Part shown: positions 17,295 through 25,954 of the stretch, piece by piece | Layout: each line of letters opens with the position of its first letter | Position numbering within the stretch: the first letter of the stretch is position 1 | Origin: a virus | Direction: 5' to 3' (one strand) | Virus record (IMG/VR): IMGVR_UViG_3300018424_000034 | Coordinates: 1 to 48,832 of that record | Length of the DNA stretch: 48,832 nucleotides | The notes under the pieces: generated by a model | Told to the model about the DNA's origin: nothing | Databases searched by the model: none | What the model saw: the letters and a program-made list of their open reading frames with translations, nothing else | Position numbers and translations under genes: made by a program

Positions 17295-18699
17295 CATCCT
17301 CACCTAAAGTTTTAGCAGACAACTTAATTTTACTTTGTAAAGCTCTTAAGATGTAATGATCTACAGTTTTTTCTGCGAGTAAATCGATATAAGTAACATC
17401 AGATTTTTGACCGATTCTATGAGCTCTGTCTTCACTTTGTTGTCTGACTTCCAAGTTGAAAGTATTACTAAAGTATACCACATAACTAGCAGCGGTAAGA
17501 GTAAGACCAAAACCACCAGTGGTAGGATTACCAACAAAGAACCTGCAGTTAGGATCTTCTTGAAAAGATTTGACTGCTGCTTGACGATCTTCCCTGGATA
17601 CCTCACCAAAAATAGCCACAGTGCTGCCTTTACCATACTTAGCCTCCAACTTTTTCATAATGTTTTTGATATTATACACGTAGTTGGCCCATATGATAAT
17701 CTTACTATCTGTTTCATCTATGATATTCATTAGCTCTTCTGTTTTAGGACACTTTTTAAACTCACGAACTACACCACTATCTCCTTTAACAAACCCACAA
17801 GTTACTTGATGTAATCTAAGTAATTCAGTTAGTTTGTTGTTGAAGCTTATTTGGTCATCTTCAATAATAGCCAGAGCTCTTTGTTTCAGTTCATCATAAG
17901 TTTTCTGTTGTTCTGCGGTTAGATCAACTGTTCTGATATATCTGTTCTTTTTAGGTAACTGCAAGCAATCATCTTTTCTAACACGATATGAAAACTCAGC
18001 TAACTTAGCCTCTAGTTCATCTAGATTAGTGTAATATTTAGGTGCAAATATATAACGATCATTACCTACTCTAATTTGATCCATAACAGCATATCTAGCT
18101 CTAAAACTATAATAACTACTAAAGCCTAAAAGTTCTGGACTTAGGAAACCACATTGTGTATAGAGATCCAATGGTGACTTTGTTACTGGTGATCCTGTTA
18201 GTATTCTCCTGTATTTGGATTGTGGGGCTATTTTTAAAACTGATTTTGTACGCATCGCTCCTTGGTTCTTTATTGTGGTTGATTCATCTATTATAAACAT
18301 ACTGTTTCTGTAACGTAACAATAATTCTTTAACAAACTTAACACCACTTTTATGTGAGAGAGCTTCTATGTTAATTAAATATATACCTAGCTTTCCATCT
18401 AAGATTGCATCATCAATAGGTTTTTTATCTCTTTGCCAGGCAAATATTTTATAAGGAACTTGATCAGATAAATGTGTTTCAATTTCAGTTTCCCAATTGA
18501 TATAAACAGATTTAGGTGCAGCGATAATTACTATATCTAATTCATTTTGTAGTTTGAGTATACCAATGTTATCAATTGCAACTTTTGTTTTACCTGTACC
18601 CATCTCCATAAAGTATGCATAGTTTTTCTTATTCCATGATAGATCCAGAGCTTTACGTTGGTGGTCAAATGGTTCAGTTTTAAATTTATATTTGTTCAT
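17275..18699 (-). CDS. SNF2-family SF2 helicase/translocase
   Basis: A 474-residue protein on the minus strand. Walker A 'MGTGKT' is at 33-38, motif Ia 'IIAAPKSVYINWE' near 58-70, Walker B 'IIDES' at 136-140 (DES in place of DEAH), and motif III 'LTGSP'. The C-terminal SNF2 signature is 'QSEDRAHRIGQ' at 421-431, followed by 'DVTYIDLLAEKTVDHYI'. All core motifs are present, so it should be an active ATP-driven translocase acting in replication or recombination. It is transcribed against the rest of the module together with the gene at 18714. Confidence 0.9.
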   Translation of the reverse strand: MNKYKFKTEPFDHQRKALDLSWNKKNYAYFMEMGTGKTKVAIDNIGILKLQNELDIVIIAAPKSVYINWETEIETHLSDQVPYKIFAWQRDKKPIDDAILDGKLGIYLINIEALSHKSGVKFVKELLLRYRNSMFIIDESTTIKNQGAMRTKSVLKIAPQSKYRRILTGSPVTKSPLDLYTQCGFLSPELLGFSSYYSFRARYAVMDQIRVGNDRYIFAPKYYTNLDELEAKLAEFSYRVRKDDCLQLPKKNRYIRTVDLTAEQQKTYDELKQRALAIIEDDQISFNNKLTELLRLHQVTCGFVKGDSGVVREFKKCPKTEELMNIIDETDSKIIIWANYVYNIKNIMKKLEAKYGKGSTVAIFGEVSREDRQAAVKSFQEDPNCRFFVGNPTTGGFGLTLTAASYVVYFSNTFNLEVRQQSEDRAHRIGQKSDVTYIDLLAEKTVDHYILRALQSKIKLSAKTLGEDVRAFLC

Positions 18700-18713
18700 T
18701 ATTAGTTTTTCCT

Positions 18714-19052
18714 TTATTGTGTTGGGTAATATCTTTCACCATCTACATAGTAATAATATTGACCTGTGTTATCATAGTGCATTATGTCAGAAGGTTCAAT
18801 ATAATTTTTAGGTTTTACATGCCATGCTTTCATACAGTTTAGAACAGTTCTAGCTTTAGAACCACCTAACATATTTAATAATTCACTAGCAGTTACCTGT
18901 GTTAACTCATACAAATTTAAACTAGGTAAATTAGATTCTAAAGTATCTAGTATTGCATTTGCTTGATGCATATCAAAAAAATGTTTAGCATCACGCAGAA
19001 ACACTTTTTCGTGCTGAAGATCAACTTCAGACTTTTCTATTTTTTTGTTCAT
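18714..19052 (-). CDS. Hypothetical protein upstream of SNF2 helicase
   Basis: A 112-residue protein, probably in one transcript with the helicase (14-base gap). N-terminal half helical ('FFDMHQANAILDTLESNLPSLNLYELTQV'), then 'ASELLNMLGGSKARTVLNCMKAW', and an aromatic C-terminus (GQYYYYVDGERYYPTQ). No family recognised. Its pairing with the helicase suggests a replication-related partner. Confidence 0.6.
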   Translation of the reverse strand: MNKKIEKSEVDLQHEKVFLRDAKHFFDMHQANAILDTLESNLPSLNLYELTQVTASELLNMLGGSKARTVLNCMKAWHVKPKNYIEPSDIMHYDNTGQYYYYVDGERYYPTQ

Positions 19053-19170
19053 ATAGCACAGATGTAATATCTCTGGTTAAGTTGTCAATAATATTGTTTA
19101 TAGGATAAAAAAATATTTGACAATTAATATTTAAAAGATTAAAAACGAATCAACTAAATAAGGAGGATCG
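19053..19170. promoter_or_regulatory. Divergent promoter region
   Basis: An AT-rich 118-base gap between the minus-strand helicase pair and the plus-strand replication operon. Plus strand: TTGACA at 19117-19122 with an AT-rich -10 region near 19139-19145, then AGGAGG before the ATG at 19171. Minus strand: the complement of 19083-19088 reads TTGACA, aimed at the gene starting at 19052. The -10 elements are weak, but the facing TTGACA boxes and gene orientation support it. Confidence 0.45.
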
Positions 19171-19716
19171 ATGGATCTAGAACAAATATCAGTCTCAATG
19201 AAGGTTGATGATAAAGAACTAGATACCCTTTCATCTCTTTGTAAGGAATTGCTAGAGCAACGAGAAGTCGTTAGCACTCTAGAGGAACAGTTGAAAACGG
19301 CTAAAGAAAAAGAACGACAGCTCTCCGAAGAAAAAATTCCTAACAAGATGAGTGAGTTGGGTTATAGTAACATAGGCTTAAGAACAGGTGAGAAAATAGA
19401 AATCAAACCTTTCTATGCAGCCAAGATTCCTAAAGACAGAGTCGATGAGGCATTCCAATGGCTCAGGGACAACGGACATGGGGATCTAATTAAAAACAAT
19501 GTATCTTTAACATTTGGTCGTAGCCAAGATAACGAAGCAAAATCTTTGGTTGACGAATTAAAAAACAAAGGATACAATGTGAACCAAGTCGAAAAGGTAG
19601 AACCGATGACTTTGAAAGCTTTCGTAACTGATGAGCTTAAAAAAGGAGTTAGTGTTCCATCCGATTTATTCGGCGTATATATAGCGAACAAAACCAAAAT
19701 AACAACGAAGGAGTAA
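19171..19716 (+). CDS. Coiled-coil replication-operon protein (181 aa)
   Basis: Strong ribosome site (AGGAGG). Residues 20-60 are a charged coiled coil ('EQREVVSTLEEQLKTAKEKE'), followed by 'IPNKMSELGYSNIGLRTGEKIEIKPFYAAKI', 'DEAFQWLRDNGHGDLIK' and a C-terminal helical region. The layout (coil, then small beta/helix domain) is one I recall from marine phage replication operons, but I cannot name a family. It is the first gene of the operon before the SSB-like gene; a role in binding single strands or recombination intermediates is possible. Confidence 0.6.
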   Translation: MDLEQISVSMKVDDKELDTLSSLCKELLEQREVVSTLEEQLKTAKEKERQLSEEKIPNKMSELGYSNIGLRTGEKIEIKPFYAAKIPKDRVDEAFQWLRDNGHGDLIKNNVSLTFGRSQDNEAKSLVDELKNKGYNVNQVEKVEPMTLKAFVTDELKKGVSVPSDLFGVYIANKTKITTKE

Positions 19717-19721
19717 TAACT

Positions 19722-20525
19722 ATGATTGAAAAATCAAATGCGATCGCTAAGAAAAAAGAAACACCATTGTCTATGGATGTTTCATCACTAGAAAATCTAG
19801 CAGGTATGGGTACAGAAAATGTAGGGCAAAGAGATTTGCAACTTCCATTTTTAAAAATCCTATCTCAACTATCACCGCAAGTAACACAAGGTGATTCTAA
19901 ATTCATAGCAGAAGCTAGACCTGGTATGATATACAACTCAGTATCCGATCAATGTTTTGATGGACAACAAGGTATAAGAGTAATTCCTTGTTTCTATAAA
20001 CTTGAATACTTAGAGTGGAAAGACAGAGGTCAAGAGGGAAGTGGTGCACCCGTAAATATTTACGATGCAACTTTTGACATTGCTGGTAAAACAACTAGAG
20101 GGCCAGATAGAAAAGATAGATTAGCTAACGGTAATTATATCGAAGAGACGGCTTCTCACTATGTGTTGTTAGTTGATGAGAATGATCAACCAACTGAAAC
20201 AGCTTTGATTACAATGAAAGCTACACAGAGAAAGAAGTCTAGAAAATGGAACTCTATGATCATGACTCAAAGAGTAAAAGGTAAGAATGGTTTCTTTCAA
20301 CCACCTTCATTTGCTCAAATCTATAAACTTAGAACTATTTTAGAAAAAAATAGTTTAGGTTCATGGTACGGTTGGGACATTGATTATGATAAGAATGTAT
20401 CAAATCAAACTCTACTTACTGCAGCACAAGACTTCTATAACACTTGTAAACAAGGTGAAGTTAATGTGAAGCATGGGGAAGAGGAAGCTCCAAAAGAAAT
20501 AGCATCTGAGACTACTCCATACTAA
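19722..20525 (+). CDS. Putative SSB-like replication protein (267 aa)
   Basis: A 267-residue protein with a good ribosome site. N-terminal 'QRDLQLPFLKILSQLSPQV', a beta-rich centre ('GIRVIPCFYKLEYLEW', 'YVLLVDENDQPTETALITMKATQRKKSRKWNSMI'), and an acidic tail (GEEEAPKEIASE). A basic/aromatic beta core with an acidic tail is the usual plan of phage ssDNA-binding proteins, and the gene directly precedes the primase. This is inference from composition and context; I recall the 'LPFLKILQ.LSP' start from many marine phage genomes without a proven function. Confidence 0.5.
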   Translation: MIEKSNAIAKKKETPLSMDVSSLENLAGMGTENVGQRDLQLPFLKILSQLSPQVTQGDSKFIAEARPGMIYNSVSDQCFDGQQGIRVIPCFYKLEYLEWKDRGQEGSGAPVNIYDATFDIAGKTTRGPDRKDRLANGNYIEETASHYVLLVDENDQPTETALITMKATQRKKSRKWNSMIMTQRVKGKNGFFQPPSFAQIYKLRTILEKNSLGSWYGWDIDYDKNVSNQTLLTAAQDFYNTCKQGEVNVKHGEEEAPKEIASETTPY

Positions 20526-20527
20526 AT

Positions 20528-22189
20528 ATGGATCTAAGTAGATTTTCAGAACTATTCGATGGATCTAAAAAACGTTATGGTACCTTCAAGCCTTCGGGCT
20601 TGAAGCGTGCCGACGGCAAAGTCGAAGGCAGATACGATTGGGAATCATTCCCTGCAAATGGGGATGAATCTAAGATGTGGTCAGACCACGTAAACGGAAT
20701 TCAATCAATTGGTATTGTACCAATTAGAGAAGATAGCACCGTTAGTTTTGGTGTTATTGATGTAGATCAAATTAAATCAGAAGAGGAAGCTAACGAAGTA
20801 CTAGATAAAATGAGAGGTTGGAACCTCCCATTAGTACCGTTTAGATCGAAATCGGGAGGCGTACACGCGTATTTATTCATAGATGGCTCTGCACCTGCCA
20901 AAGAAATAAAAAGAAGGCTTACTGCGTTATCTTTAAAACTTGGAAGACCTAAAAATACAATAGATATATTTCCAGTACAAACTAAACTTAACTCAGATGG
21001 TACAGGTAATCAGATTAATACACCTTATTTTAATCACAAGGACGAAGAAACAAAACGTTGGGCCATACGAAATTACAATATAAAAGATTTAATACCTTTA
21101 GAAGAATTTCTAAAGATGAAGATTACTAGAGTTACATTAAAAGAATTAGAATCAATTGGTATCAAAAAAGTTTCTGACTATCCACCATGTATGGATTATT
21201 ATTTTGAAAACAAAGTTCATGAAGGTGAAAGAGATAAAGCTCTTTTACAGTTTGGATGTGTTGCTAGAAAAATGCACGGTAATGATGAGGACAAGATTAG
21301 AGAAGAGATGGATAACTTTGTAACTAAGTTCTTTGCTTCTGAAGAAGGATTTGACAAAAACCAATTTGCTAAAAAAGTATCTCAGGTTATGAAAACAAGA
21401 GATGAAGCAGATAGAAAAGATGAGAATGATATTTACTACGTAAGAAATAACTGTAGACAAATAGCTGACTTAGGTCGATGTGATAAGGTTGCGTGTAGAA
21501 CTCGTAAGTTTGGTTTAGTAGAAAAATCTGTAATGGTTACAGACTATAGAATGATTATGACTAATCCTAGAAGACATTTACTTACAATGGTAAACGAACA
21601 AGGTGATGAAGTAATTATATCAATGACTACAGATCAACTTTGGACACAAAATCAAATAGCAAAAAGATGTTGGGAAGAACAAATTAAATGGACGTGGATT
21701 GAACCCGATGAGTTTCAAGACATGAAAGACAATTGGTTTAAGGATATGAAAGTTATTGATTCTTACAATGAAGGTGAAGAGAGATTATCTGAATTTAGTA
21801 CAATCCTACATTCTTTTATTGATGAGAAAAAAGGTGCAAACGATATTACTCAAATAGATTATGGTTACGTTTATAGATGTGACAAGCTGAAAAGATATTT
21901 TTGGAATGCTACTTCATTTAAACATTATGCAAAAAGTAAATACAATAAATCTTATGAAGTAACTTTAGGTGAGATGTTAGCTAGAATGTGTGAAGAAGAA
22001 AAAGCTAAACATCCAGATAAAAAAGATACAAGTAAAAGAATTATACAATTACATAAGGGTTACCAAGGTTATACAAAAAGATGTTACTCATCTGTAATAC
22101 TGTCTGAAATAGAAAAAAGAGATAACGGACAAAAGATAAATAACTTTAAACAACAGATGGGAGATAATGAGTTTAGTACAAACGAATAA
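20528..22189 (+). CDS. Archaeo-eukaryotic-type primase (AEP, TOTE-like)
   Basis: A 553-residue protein. The AEP catalytic elements are visible: 'SFGVIDVD' with the metal-binding D78-x-D80, 'SKSGGVHAYLFI' (SGG-x-H at 109-113) and 'IDIFPVQ' (third Asp at 146), followed by 'GTGNQINTPYF'. That series matches AEP domains of the TOTE type. A helical domain with 'ALLQFGCVARKMHG' follows (PriCT-like position), then a Cys cluster near residues 310-330 ('NNCRQIADLGRCDKVACRTRKFG') that may bind zinc, and a C-terminal region of unknown fold. It overlaps the UvrD-like helicase gene by 23 bases, so primase and helicase are co-translated. It would prime phage DNA replication. Confidence 0.8.
   Translation: MDLSRFSELFDGSKKRYGTFKPSGLKRADGKVEGRYDWESFPANGDESKMWSDHVNGIQSIGIVPIREDSTVSFGVIDVDQIKSEEEANEVLDKMRGWNLPLVPFRSKSGGVHAYLFIDGSAPAKEIKRRLTALSLKLGRPKNTIDIFPVQTKLNSDGTGNQINTPYFNHKDEETKRWAIRNYNIKDLIPLEEFLKMKITRVTLKELESIGIKKVSDYPPCMDYYFENKVHEGERDKALLQFGCVARKMHGNDEDKIREEMDNFVTKFFASEEGFDKNQFAKKVSQVMKTRDEADRKDENDIYYVRNNCRQIADLGRCDKVACRTRKFGLVEKSVMVTDYRMIMTNPRRHLLTMVNEQGDEVIISMTTDQLWTQNQIAKRCWEEQIKWTWIEPDEFQDMKDNWFKDMKVIDSYNEGEERLSEFSTILHSFIDEKKGANDITQIDYGYVYRCDKLKRYFWNATSFKHYAKSKYNKSYEVTLGEMLARMCEEEKAKHPDKKDTSKRIIQLHKGYQGYTKRCYSSVILSEIEKRDNGQKINNFKQQMGDNEFSTNE
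20584..20605 (+). repeat. 9-bp hairpin with UUCG tetraloop inside the primase gene
   Basis: CTTCAAGCC, TTCG, GGCTTGAAG: a perfect 9-bp inverted repeat closed by the extra-stable UUCG loop, 57 bases after the primase ATG and in frame (FKPSGLKR). It sits in a short GC-rich patch unlike the surrounding AT-rich code. No T-tract, so it is not a standard terminator; it may modulate translation or RNA stability. Confidence 0.7.
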
Positions 22190-23819
22190 ACCGAATGCAG
22201 CTGATGCAATTAGAAATGATTTTGATGCGGTACAAAAGATAAAAAATAAAACATGGAAGATCTATGGTCCTCCAGGTACAGGTAAAACGCACACTTTATT
22301 AAACATAATCAAATACGGTATTGGTAAATTACATAAGGTACCAGAATATATTGCATACTGTTCTTTTACTAGAGCTGCAGCTAAGGAAGGTATGGATAGA
22401 ATATTAAAAGCTTTTCCAAATAAATACAAAGAAGATTCATTTGAGTTATTTAAAACAATTCATGCAATGTGTTTGTCCAGGACAAGAGATTCTTCATTAG
22501 AAATTATAGATGAGAATAAACATTTACCTGCATTTAGTTATTTAGAAAGAGGAGAAGAAGTTCAATTAAAAGTAGGTAAGGATGAAGATGGTAAGGTTGC
22601 TATTAAAAATTACCCTATTGAGATATACGAGAGAGCTAGAAATTGCAAATTAACTTTGAAAGAAGCTTACGATGCTGATAATTCTATGAATAAAACACCT
22701 CACTGGGGAGATTTAGTAGACATAGTGGACAACTGGGTTAAGTTTAAAGAAGGTTTCTTTATGGACTTTACAGACATGATTGAAGACTTTTTAATTAAAG
22801 ATTATTCATTCAAGGTAGATTATTTTATAGTAGATGAAGCACAAGATTTAACACCCTTACAGTGGGATTTTGTATATTTAATGGCTAGTAAAGCAGACAC
22901 AGTTATTATTGCAGGTGATGATGATCAAGCTATTCATGAATGGAACGGTGCAAGTGTTGAGGAGTTTTTAAACTTTCCAGGAAGAACTAAAGTATTACAT
23001 AAATCTAGAAGACTACCATCAAAAATTTTAGAGTTTTCTAAAAACATAACTGACCAGATACAACTAAGACAACCAAAAAATTATATTGCTACAGGTTCTA
23101 AAGGTTACATACAAACAAACAACTTTACTTTAAAACATATAAACTTTAATGAGCATATAGATGATACCTGGATGGTATTAGCTAGGACCTTAACAGAACT
23201 AAAAGAGTTAAGAGCTTATGCTAAAGATATGGGACTATTCTTTAAGACATCATCTGGTTATCCATCTGTAAATGCTACCCATTGGAAAGCTATTGAGATA
23301 TGGGATAAGTTAATGAAAGATGAAGAGATTGGTATTCAGGAAGTTGGATTGGTTTATTCTTATATTAGAAACATACAACATGGTTGGAGAAAAACAGATA
23401 ACAAGAGATGGTCAAAGATAACTAAAGATAAGTTTAACTATCGATATTTACATCTTAACTGTGGACTACAAGAGGAACAGGGATCATGGACAACGGCATT
23501 AGATATAGACATTCACAATAAAAATTATATAAATAAATTACTTGAAAGAGGAGTTAAGTCCGATAGTGTACCTAAAATTACTATTGATAAGATTCATCAA
23601 GTGAAGGGAAAAGAGGCGGATCACGTAGTTATTTGGGAACAATGTCCTAAAATATGTACTTTACAAGATAAAAATAGTAGAGAAAGAGACGCCGAATTAA
23701 GAGTTTGGTATGTAGCTGTAACAAGAGCTAAAAAAGGTGTGCATATAATTCAACCAAATAAACCATATGGACATCACATGCCATTAACAGCAATAGGAAA
23801 CGGGAGATATAGAATATGA
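22167..23819 (+). CDS. UvrD/Rep-like SF1 helicase
   Basis: A 550-residue protein. Walker A 'GPPGTGKT' is at 34-41, motif Ia 'YCSFTRAAAKEGMDRI' near 64-80, and motif II 'VDEAQDLTPLQW' (DEAQD 223-227). Motif III is 'IIAGDDDQAIHEWNGA', motif V 'IDKIHQVKGKEADHVVI', and motif VI 'WYVAVTRAKKGVHI' near 514-527. All SF1A motifs are present. It follows the primase in an overlapping frame and probably unwinds the template for it. No DnaB-type helicase is visible, so this or the SNF2 enzyme may be the fork helicase. Confidence 0.9.
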   Translation: MSLVQTNKPNAADAIRNDFDAVQKIKNKTWKIYGPPGTGKTHTLLNIIKYGIGKLHKVPEYIAYCSFTRAAAKEGMDRILKAFPNKYKEDSFELFKTIHAMCLSRTRDSSLEIIDENKHLPAFSYLERGEEVQLKVGKDEDGKVAIKNYPIEIYERARNCKLTLKEAYDADNSMNKTPHWGDLVDIVDNWVKFKEGFFMDFTDMIEDFLIKDYSFKVDYFIVDEAQDLTPLQWDFVYLMASKADTVIIAGDDDQAIHEWNGASVEEFLNFPGRTKVLHKSRRLPSKILEFSKNITDQIQLRQPKNYIATGSKGYIQTNNFTLKHINFNEHIDDTWMVLARTLTELKELRAYAKDMGLFFKTSSGYPSVNATHWKAIEIWDKLMKDEEIGIQEVGLVYSYIRNIQHGWRKTDNKRWSKITKDKFNYRYLHLNCGLQEEQGSWTTALDIDIHNKNYINKLLERGVKSDSVPKITIDKIHQVKGKEADHVVIWEQCPKICTLQDKNSRERDAELRVWYVAVTRAKKGVHIIQPNKPYGHHMPLTAIGNGRYRI

Positions 23820-24070
23820 CAACTAAAAATATGTTTGATGAAGCATTTCCACAAGATAAACAGATTGGCGGGAATCACTACAAAGACTTTACAATTCAAC
23901 CTTATGAATTTATATCTAAAAATAATTTGTCATTCTTTCAAGGTAACGTTGTGAAATATGTTTGTAGATATTTAAACAAGAATGGTATAGAAGATTTAGA
24001 AAAAATTAAACATTATTGTGAACTAGAAATAAAAAAAATGAGGGATACTAATGCAAAGAAGAAAAAATAA
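23816..24070 (+). CDS. DUF3310 family protein
   Basis: An 84-residue protein overlapping the helicase stop (ATGA). 'QIGGNHYKDFTIQPYEFISKNNLSFFQGNVVKYVCRYL' and 'IEDLEKIKHYCELEI' are the hallmarks of DUF3310, found in many phages and related to part of T7 gp1.7, linked to nucleotide metabolism. It ends in a Lys run and abuts the polymerase ATG. Its place between helicase and polymerase fits a nucleotide-supply role. Confidence 0.85.
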   Translation: MTTKNMFDEAFPQDKQIGGNHYKDFTIQPYEFISKNNLSFFQGNVVKYVCRYLNKNGIEDLEKIKHYCELEIKKMRDTNAKKKK

Positions 24071-25954
24071 ATGTCGTATCAAATTAGTGTAATCATGAAA
24101 AATACTGAATGGGTAACACCAAGTGAGTTTCCAGATTTATCTGAAGAATCTGAAATAGCCATCGACTTAGAGACTAGAGACGAAAACATGAAAAAACTTG
24201 GCACAGGCTGGGCTAGACATGATGGAGAAATTGTAGGAATTGCAGTGGCTGCAGGTTCATTTAAAGGATACTATCCTATTAATCATCAAGGTGGTGGTAA
24301 TTTACCTAGAGGTAAAGTTATTGCATGGTTTCAATCAGTTTTAAAAACAAATGCAGATAAAATATTTCACAATGCACAATACGATTTAGGTTGGATTAGA
24401 GCACAGGGTTGGGAAGTTAAAGGTAGGATTATTGATACCATGATTGCTGCAGCATTGATTGATGAAAATAGATTTAGTTATTCATTGAATGCATTAGGTT
24501 TTGATTACCTTGGAGAAATTAAAGCAGAGGACGAGTTAAAAGAAGCTGCGGCTCAAAGAGGTTTAGATGCTAAAGCTGAATTATGGAAATTACCCGCTAT
24601 GGACGTGGGTTTTTACGCAGAACAAGATGCTGCACTTACTCTAAAATTATGGAATTACTTCAAGCCTACATTAGTAAAAGAAAATTTATTAAATGTTTGG
24701 CAACTAGAAATGGAGCTATTGCCTATACTTATAGGTATGAGAGAGACAGGTATAAGAGTAGATATAGATAAAGCGGAGACTTTGAAGAAGACTTTATTAG
24801 CTAAAGAATTAGAATTAATGAAGAAGATCAAAGGTTTAACAGGCCAAGATGTCGAGATATGGGCAGCACGATCAGTGGCTAAAGCTTTTGACCAACAAAA
24901 AATTAAGTATGATGTTACTGAAAAATCTAAGGCACCTTCTTTTACAACTAATTGGTTGGAGAATTGCAATCACCCCCTTGCAAGGTATATAAAGGACGCC
25001 AGAGAAATAAATAAATTACATTCAACGTTTATTGACTCCATATTAAAATACGAACACAAAGGTAGAATACATGCAGAAATTAATCAACTTCGCTCTGACA
25101 TGGGTGGGACTGTCTCTGGCCGTCTCTCTATGGCTAATCCTAATCTTCAACAAGTACCTGCCAGGAGCAAGGAGTATGGCAGACTTATTAGAGGCCTCTT
25201 CTTACCAGAAAAAGGATGCAAGTGGGGAAGTTTTGACTATTCACAGCAAGAACCAAGACTTGTTGTACATTACGCAGCCACAACAGATAAAGCACTAGGT
25301 GGTTTACAAGGATCACAACAACTTATAGATGCCTATCAAAATGATGACGCGGACTTTCATCAGACCGTAGCATCAATGGCTGGAATACCAAGATCACAGG
25401 CTAAAACTATTAACTTAGGAATATTTTATGGTATGGGTTCTGGAAAATTATCTAAACAATTAGGTATATCATTCGAAGAAGCTAAAGCATTGTTAAAAGA
25501 ATATGATGCCAAGGTACCTTTTGTTAAACAATTAGCAAACAGAGTAATGCAGCAAGCAGAGAAGTCTGGATCAATTAAAACTTTATTAGGTCGTAAGTGT
25601 AGATTTGATAAATGGGAACCAAAGTCTTTTGGTTTACATAAAGCTATGACTGAAAAAGAATATATTGCAGAGTATGGTAGTTTAAATTCTGCTAAGAGAG
25701 CTTTTACATACAAAGCATTAAACAGATTAATACAAGGTAGTGCAGCTGACCAGGTTAAAGCAGCGATGATTAATTGTGATAAGCACGGTCACGTACCTAT
25801 GCTACAGATTCACGATGAGTTATGTTTTAGTGTAGAAACAGAAGAAGATGAAGCAGGTATAGAAAAGGCCATGGTTAATAATCCTGCAGTAGATCTAGTG
25901 GTACCATCCAAAGTAGACAAAGCTTTAGGTGATGATTGGGGAGAAGCTACATAA
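24071..25954 (+). CDS. Family A DNA polymerase with 3'-5' exonuclease (Leu762 type)
   Basis: A 627-residue protein. Exonuclease: 'IDLET' (D32, E34), 'FHNAQYDLGW' (D105) and 'FYAEQD' (D186), so proofreading should be active. There is no 5'-3' nuclease domain. Polymerase: motif A 'SFDYSQQEPR' (D389), motif B 'PRSQAKTINLGIFYG' (R441, K445, Y453) and motif C 'IHDE' (581-583). The residue equivalent to E. coli Pol I Phe762 is Leu449 (codon TTA, 25415-25417). From published work on marine phages, Leu762 is linked to slower, possibly more accurate synthesis. Start: the ATG abuts the DUF3310 stop; an in-frame ATG at 24095 is possible. Confidence 0.95.
   Translation: MSYQISVIMKNTEWVTPSEFPDLSEESEIAIDLETRDENMKKLGTGWARHDGEIVGIAVAAGSFKGYYPINHQGGGNLPRGKVIAWFQSVLKTNADKIFHNAQYDLGWIRAQGWEVKGRIIDTMIAAALIDENRFSYSLNALGFDYLGEIKAEDELKEAAAQRGLDAKAELWKLPAMDVGFYAEQDAALTLKLWNYFKPTLVKENLLNVWQLEMELLPILIGMRETGIRVDIDKAETLKKTLLAKELELMKKIKGLTGQDVEIWAARSVAKAFDQQKIKYDVTEKSKAPSFTTNWLENCNHPLARYIKDAREINKLHSTFIDSILKYEHKGRIHAEINQLRSDMGGTVSGRLSMANPNLQQVPARSKEYGRLIRGLFLPEKGCKWGSFDYSQQEPRLVVHYAATTDKALGGLQGSQQLIDAYQNDDADFHQTVASMAGIPRSQAKTINLGIFYGMGSGKLSKQLGISFEEAKALLKEYDAKVPFVKQLANRVMQQAEKSGSIKTLLGRKCRFDKWEPKSFGLHKAMTEKEYIAEYGSLNSAKRAFTYKALNRLIQGSAADQVKAAMINCDKHGHVPMLQIHDELCFSVETEEDEAGIEKAMVNNPAVDLVVPSKVDKALGDDWGEAT

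Noticed and set aside
24583-25713. Additional frames in and opposite the polymerase gene
   Set aside because: They overlap fully with the polymerase, whose catalytic motifs are intact.
16572-25954. Phage-encoded RNA polymerase
   Set aside because: No T7-like or N4-like RNA polymerase motif in any frame; the only polymerase is a DNA polymerase with exonuclease motifs.
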